Shown here: piece after piece, positions 7,064 through 10,041 of the stretch
How the letters are laid out: the number at the start of each line of letters is the position of its first letter
How positions within the stretch are numbered: the stretch's first letter is position 1
NCBI GenBank assembly: GCA_031260775.1
Contig: JAISKW010000170.1
Span: forward strand, 1 to 10,041
Reading direction: 5' to 3'
From: Christensenellaceae bacterium
GTDB taxonomy: Bacteria > Bacillota > Clostridia > Christensenellales > DTU072
DNA length: 10,041 nt
The notes under the pieces: model-generated
What the model saw: the letters and a program-made list of their open reading frames with translations, nothing else
The model's database searches: none
Told to the model about the DNA's origin: nothing
Translations under genes and position numbers: made by a program

Positions 7064-7098
7064 TTCCGCTTTTCTTTCGCCTAAAAAGAAAAGCGGAA
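7064..7098. repeat. Perfect 14-bp hairpin between the small ORF and the desulfurase gene
   Basis: TTCCGCTTTTCTTT (7064-7077) and AAAGAAAAGCGGAA (7085-7098) are exact reverse complements around a 7-base loop. It lies 16 bases beyond the stop of the 34-residue ORF and about 100 bases upstream of the desulfurase start, so it could end or stabilise the small ORF's transcript. No T-tract follows on either strand, so intrinsic termination is not clearly supported. Its CGCTTTTCT/AGAAAAGCG core is the same as that of the hairpin at 42-90. Confidence 0.7.
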
Positions 7099-7114
7099 CA
7101 CACCGACATACACA

Positions 7115-7219
7115 CTACTTAAATGCATGTATTACCGCGCGCTTCATTAACGGGTGCTTCGCAAGTGCGGCGGCTGCAGTAAAGCCTATTGCCGCGCCTA
7201 TTATAAATCCGGATTTCAT
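7115..7219 (-). CDS. Small hydrophobic/basic protein, 34 residues (hypothetical)
   Basis: Function not recognised. A 34-codon reading frame with an excellent ribosome binding site, TAGGAGG, seven bases before the ATG, the best in the window. It begins MKSGFIIGAAIGF, with a single predicted membrane helix at about residues 5-20, rich in Ala and Gly with small residues spaced as in glycine-zipper helices. The tail (about 21-34, AKHPLMKRAVIHAFK) has four lysine/arginine and two histidine residues and no acidic ones, so the protein should sit in the membrane with a positive cytosolic end. Divergent from the PfoR-like gene and upstream of a perfect hairpin. Possibilities are a small membrane protein like the short YtxH-type proteins, or a type I toxin-like peptide; neither is demonstrated. 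Confidence 0.6.
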   Translation of the reverse strand: MKSGFIIGAAIGFTAAAALAKHPLMKRAVIHAFK

Positions 7220-7262
7220 AATTTTACCTCCTACGGTTAGTTTGCTTAACTTACGCCGCTTG

Positions 7263-7273
7263 TTGCAATGCAA
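7263..7273. promoter_or_regulatory. Small palindrome in the divergent promoter region
   Basis: TTGCA-A-TGCAA is a perfect 5-bp dyad with one central base, placed between the small ORF and the PfoR-like gene. It lies just upstream of the predicted plus-strand promoter, where an operator could act on both genes. It is short enough to be chance. Confidence 0.2.
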
Positions 7274-7276
7274 AAT

Positions 7277-7305
7277 TTAGGAAATTATCCCGTTCAATAT
7301 ATAAT
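7277..7305 (+). promoter_or_regulatory. Predicted promoter of the PfoR-like gene
   Basis: A perfect TATAAT lies at 7300-7305, 20 bases before the ATG, in a very AT-rich stretch. The -35 at 17-base spacing (TTAGGA, 7277-7282) is weak. The leader would be only about 14 bases and has no ribosome binding site. The AT-rich block 7276-7325 probably also supplies the promoter of the divergent small ORF, but I could not pick its hexamers. Confidence 0.5.
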
Positions 7306-7325
7306 ATCGTAACGAATTATACATA

Positions 7326-8552
7326 ATGAAAAGGAACATAGAATACTATGCAACAAAGGAAGAGGACGGACGAATTTTTCCGCCAAAAGATGCAATCCTT
7401 GAAAAGGTAAAAACACTATCTAAAAGGTGGTTCATCGACGCTTTTTCGGGAATGGCACTCGGGCTGTTTGCAACCCTCATTGCGGGTACAATAATCGGGC
7501 AAATAGGTACCCTAATCAAGGATAACGCGACGGCGGACGGCACAATTAAGCTTGCGAATTTCATAATTTCTTTAGGTAATGCCGCCAAAATTCTTATGGG
7601 TGCGGGCATCGGAGCCGGCATTGCGCGCGCGCTGAAGGTTGATAAATTAACCCTTTTCGCGTGTATGGTAGCAGGGTTCATAGGCGCGAACGGCGCGGCG
7701 TTACAAAACGGTGCAATCAGTCCGCTGTCGCCGCTGACTACCGCAATCGGCAACCCGATAGGCGCGTATATTACCTCGATTTTCGTTGCGGAAATCGTAA
7801 AACTCTATGCCGGCAAAACAAAATTAGACATTATTTTAATCCCCTTAGGCGCGATTATCGTTGCCGCGCTTGTCGTTATGACGCTTGTCGGGCCGGTAAA
7901 CTGGCTCATTTTACAGCTTGCTAAGGCAATCGAGGCGGCAACCGAGCTTACACCGTTCTTTATGAGCATATTTATCGCGGTTACAATGGGCATAATTTTA
8001 ACGCTCCCGACATCCTCGGCGGCAATTTGGGTGAGCATCGTCAGTCCGCTTATGGCGGCAGCGGCATTAAACCCCGAAATGCTTCGTCTAACCGCGGACG
8101 GCTATCCGGCAATTTTAATCGCCGGCGGCGCGTCTTGCGCGGGTTGCGCGGCGCACATGGTCGGCTTTGCCGTTGCGTCGTTCCGCGAGAACAAATGGAG
8201 CGGACTTATCGCGCAAGGCTTAGGCACGAGTATGCTTCAAATCCCTAATTTAGTTAAAAATCCACGCATTTTAATCCCGGCAATCGCGGCAAGCGCGGTG
8301 GCGGGCCCGGTTGCAACGGTCGGCTTCAAACTCCTTTGCGGCGCGACTGGCGGCGGTATGGGCACGAGCGGATTCGTGGGCGTAATCGATACAATCGCAC
8401 AGTCAACAGCATACGGTGTGCCGACGCAAAACATTGTTTTTGGCATCATTATTTGCTATTTTGTTATACCCATTGTCGTTGCACTCGGCGTTTCGGAGCT
8501 TCTCCGTAAAGCAGGTTGGATTAAGTTCGGCGACCAAAAAATACCGGCATAA
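7326..8552 (+). CDS. PfoR-like / PTS_EIIC_2 family integral membrane protein
   Basis: Polytopic membrane protein of 408 residues, related to the family that includes Clostridium perfringens PfoR and stand-alone PTS IIC-like proteins. A soluble N-terminus of about 35 residues precedes roughly nine or ten hydrophobic segments. Family-type motifs are FIDAFSGMALGLFATLIAGT (36-55), GNPIGAYI (142-149), AAHMVGFAVAS (275-285), GLGTSMLQIPN (298-308) and GGGMGTSGFVG (342-352). A sugar transport role is suggested by the EIIC relationship, but no EIIA, EIIB, HPr or regulator gene lies nearby, so substrate and energy source are unknown; the 'toxin regulator' label rests on PfoR alone. The ATG has almost no leader and no ribosome binding site. 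The stop is one base before mnmE, indicating cotranscription. Confidence 0.85.
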   Translation: MKRNIEYYATKEEDGRIFPPKDAILEKVKTLSKRWFIDAFSGMALGLFATLIAGTIIGQIGTLIKDNATADGTIKLANFIISLGNAAKILMGAGIGAGIARALKVDKLTLFACMVAGFIGANGAALQNGAISPLSPLTTAIGNPIGAYITSIFVAEIVKLYAGKTKLDIILIPLGAIIVAALVVMTLVGPVNWLILQLAKAIEAATELTPFFMSIFIAVTMGIILTLPTSSAAIWVSIVSPLMAAAALNPEMLRLTADGYPAILIAGGASCAGCAAHMVGFAVASFRENKWSGLIAQGLGTSMLQIPNLVKNPRILIPAIAASAVAGPVATVGFKLLCGATGGGMGTSGFVGVIDTIAQSTAYGVPTQNIVFGIIICYFVIPIVVALGVSELLRKAGWIKFGDQKIPA

Positions 8553-8553
8553 T

Positions 8554-9879
8554 ATGCAAACAATCGCGGCATTATCAACGGCACAAAACACGAGCGGCGC
8601 AATAGCCGTTGTGCGAATTTCGGGAGAAACCGCATTAGACACGGCACGGCAGGTTTTTTCATCTAAAGATAAGCGCGCGTTCGAGCCGCGTTACGCGTGC
8701 GTTGGCAATTTAATTTTAGACGGCATTAAGGAAAAAGCCGTTTGTATTTACTTCAAAGCCCCCCTATCTTATACGGGCGAGGACGTTTGCGAGCTGCAAT
8801 TCCACGGCGGCACGGCTGTAACCCGTGCGGTACTGCACGGCGTTTTTACGCACGGCGCGACCCCGGCAAAGCCCGGCGAGTTCACAATGCGCGCATTTTT
8901 CAACGGCAAGTTATCGCTAACCGAAGCGGAAGGCATTGCCGATATTATCAACGCGCAATCCGATACCGGCGCGAAACGGGCAAACGCTCTTGCCGGGGGT
9001 AAAATCCACAAAACGCTTGAGGATATTAAACAAAACCTATACGGCGCAAAGGCTCAACTTGAGGTTATTTTGGATTACGGCGAGGACTTTAACGCCGAAA
9101 TGCGCGACCCCTCCCTTTTGAAAATTTCCGAATCATTAAAAACCTTGAAAGCGTTGCTCCCGAAAACCGATAGCGGAAAATGCTACGATGAGGTTCCCAA
9201 AGCTGTAATTATAGGTAGCCCGAATGCGGGCAAATCAAGTTTACTGAACGCATTATTGAAAGACAACCGCGCCATCGTAACCGCCGTCCCGGGCACCACG
9301 CGCGACGTTTTAAGGGATAATTTGAAAATCGGCGATATTACGGTTGCCTTGTCCGACACGGCGGGAATCAGAAACTCGACCGACGAAATCGAAACGCAAG
9401 GCATTAAACGGGCGCAAAGCGAACTGAAAAGTGCGGATTTAATTCTGTTGATATTTGATTTGTCCGTTAAGTTATCGGAGGATTTTTCAGAGCTTTACAA
9501 CACGGTGTCCGCGCAAAACGTTTTGCTCGTCGGCAACAAATCGGATGCGGAAATTACGCAAAATCTGCCCTTTGCCTTAGATATTAAGGTCAGCGCGAAA
9601 AGCGGCGATGGCATCGAAAACTTAGAGAAGCTGATATATTCGCGCCTGAAGACCGTAAGCGAAGCAGGCGGCGCGTTCACGAGGGAGCGGCAAGTAATCG
9701 CGGCGAAAGCGGCATACGCAACCCTTGCCGATATTATCGAAAAAGCTGAATTTTACACGACGGATATTATTTGCGCGCTCCTAAATACCGCCCTTGCGCG
9801 CCTTGCCGAATTGAGCGGCGAAAACGCCTCCGACGAGGTCATCACCGCCGTATTTGCTTCATTTTGTATCGGAAAATAG
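8554..9879 (+). CDS. mnmE: tRNA modification GTPase MnmE (TrmE)
   Basis: With MnmG it installs the carboxymethylaminomethyl group on wobble uridine 34 of certain tRNAs, using GTP and a folate one-carbon donor. The 441 residues are close to the family's usual 450-460. An N-terminal folate-binding domain (about 1-118, with FHGG at 83-86 and KPGEFTMRAFFNGKLSLTEAEG at 106-127) leads into helical segments around an inserted G domain: P-loop GSPNAGKS (221-228), PGTTRD (246-251), DTAG (268-271), NKSD (328-331). The protein ends with the invariant FCIGK, whose cysteine is functionally important. The start was set at 8554 because MQTIAALST matches the family opening; the frame is open further upstream only as read-through over the PfoR-like gene. 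It has no clear ribosome binding site and is probably coupled to the preceding gene. mnmG is not in this window. Confidence 0.96.
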   Translation: MQTIAALSTAQNTSGAIAVVRISGETALDTARQVFSSKDKRAFEPRYACVGNLILDGIKEKAVCIYFKAPLSYTGEDVCELQFHGGTAVTRAVLHGVFTHGATPAKPGEFTMRAFFNGKLSLTEAEGIADIINAQSDTGAKRANALAGGKIHKTLEDIKQNLYGAKAQLEVILDYGEDFNAEMRDPSLLKISESLKTLKALLPKTDSGKCYDEVPKAVIIGSPNAGKSSLLNALLKDNRAIVTAVPGTTRDVLRDNLKIGDITVALSDTAGIRNSTDEIETQGIKRAQSELKSADLILLIFDLSVKLSEDFSELYNTVSAQNVLLVGNKSDAEITQNLPFALDIKVSAKSGDGIENLEKLIYSRLKTVSEAGGAFTRERQVIAAKAAYATLADIIEKAEFYTTDIICALLNTALARLAELSGENASDEVITAVFASFCIGK

Positions 9880-10041
9880 AAATTTGAAGGTTCTCAATTC
9901 AAATTTGCCGAATTTCAAGGCGGTCAAGTCGATATTTTGCCCGTCAATAGGGTTTTCAAGGCAATCGGTTTCAACAATTTTTGAATACTTAAAGCAAACG
10001 TTAATCGAGGTTTCGCACGGGTTACCCGTGGCTTCATAGAG
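9859..10041 (-). CDS. Alpha-mannosidase (GH38-type), C-terminal fragment
   Basis: Partial gene, cut by the right edge: 60 codons and a TGA stop are visible, and the frame is open to the last base of the window. The pattern LYEATGN, then VETDCLENPIDG, then LKFGKFELRTFKF resembles the last beta-sandwich of glycoside hydrolase family 38 alpha-mannosidases, where LYEA-G, ETDLLE-P and E-RTF motifs are typical. The catalytic domain is off the window, so activity cannot be judged; family members remove alpha-mannose from glycans. The last six codons and the stop overlap the 3' end of mnmE by 21 bases in convergent orientation. Assignment rests on this short tail. Confidence 0.72.
   Translation of the reverse strand, partial: LYEATGNPCETSINVCFKYSKIVETDCLENPIDGQNIDLTALKFGKFELRTFKFLFSDTK

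Noticed and set aside
7115..7219. Calling the 34-residue ORF a type I toxin
   Set aside because: No antisense RNA promoter or direct repeat pairing could be identified, so the label would be a guess.
8416..8553. Upstream extension of mnmE by 46 codons
   Set aside because: It overlaps the PfoR-like gene, matches nothing in MnmE, and the family N-terminus begins at 8554.
9854..10039. 61-codon plus-strand frame at the right edge
   Set aside because: The opposite strand has a clear GH38-type C-terminal pattern in a frame open to the window edge.
1..10041. Defence island, CRISPR array, prophage, insertion sequence, tRNA or rRNA genes, riboswitch
   Set aside because: None of the diagnostic proteins, repeats or conserved RNA elements was seen on either strand; no thiamine riboswitch precedes thiI.

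Overview
The window looks like a chromosomal housekeeping region of an uncultured, moderate-GC member of the Bacillota, most likely a gut-type Clostridia. The evidence is a groES-groEL operon behind a CIRCE (HrcA) operator, a rhodanese-less ThiI, a DUF512/radical-SAM protein, a PfoR-type membrane protein and AT-rich promoters. The genus cannot be named from this sequence. There is no phage, transposase, CRISPR array or defence system, and gene content is compact.

Layout, left to right. Positions 1-111 are a GC-rich repeat and hairpin area beyond the 3' end of groEL. groEL (112-1737) and groES (1745-2029) are on the minus strand, with a CIRCE operator and promoter at 2046-2108. A Gfo/Idh/MocA oxidoreductase (2178-3140, minus) lies divergent to thiI (3314-4465, plus). 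thiI runs convergently into a two-gene minus-strand operon, a NifS/IscS-type cysteine desulfurase (5776-6957) followed by a DUF512 radical-SAM-like protein (4480-5769). Upstream of that operon, 6958-7325 holds a perfect 14-bp hairpin, a 34-residue membrane-type small ORF with a strong ribosome binding site (7115-7219, minus), and a divergent promoter region. On the plus strand follow a PfoR/PTS_EIIC_2 membrane protein (7326-8552) and, one base later, mnmE (8554-9879). The right edge (9859-10041, minus) is the C-terminal end of a GH38-type alpha-mannosidase whose last codons overlap the end of mnmE.

Functional links. The cysteine desulfurase can supply persulfide sulfur to ThiI for 4-thiouridine in tRNA and sulfur for Fe-S clusters, including the one expected in the DUF512 protein. 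MnmE modifies wobble uridine of tRNA, so tRNA modification and sulfur transfer form the common thread of the centre and right half. GroES/GroEL form the heat-shock chaperonin.

I found no convincing undescribed system. The items most worth following are the 34-residue ORF, the two hairpins with the same 9-bp core at opposite ends of the window, the apparently leaderless starts of two or three genes, and an inverted repeat sitting on the groESL -10 box beside CIRCE.
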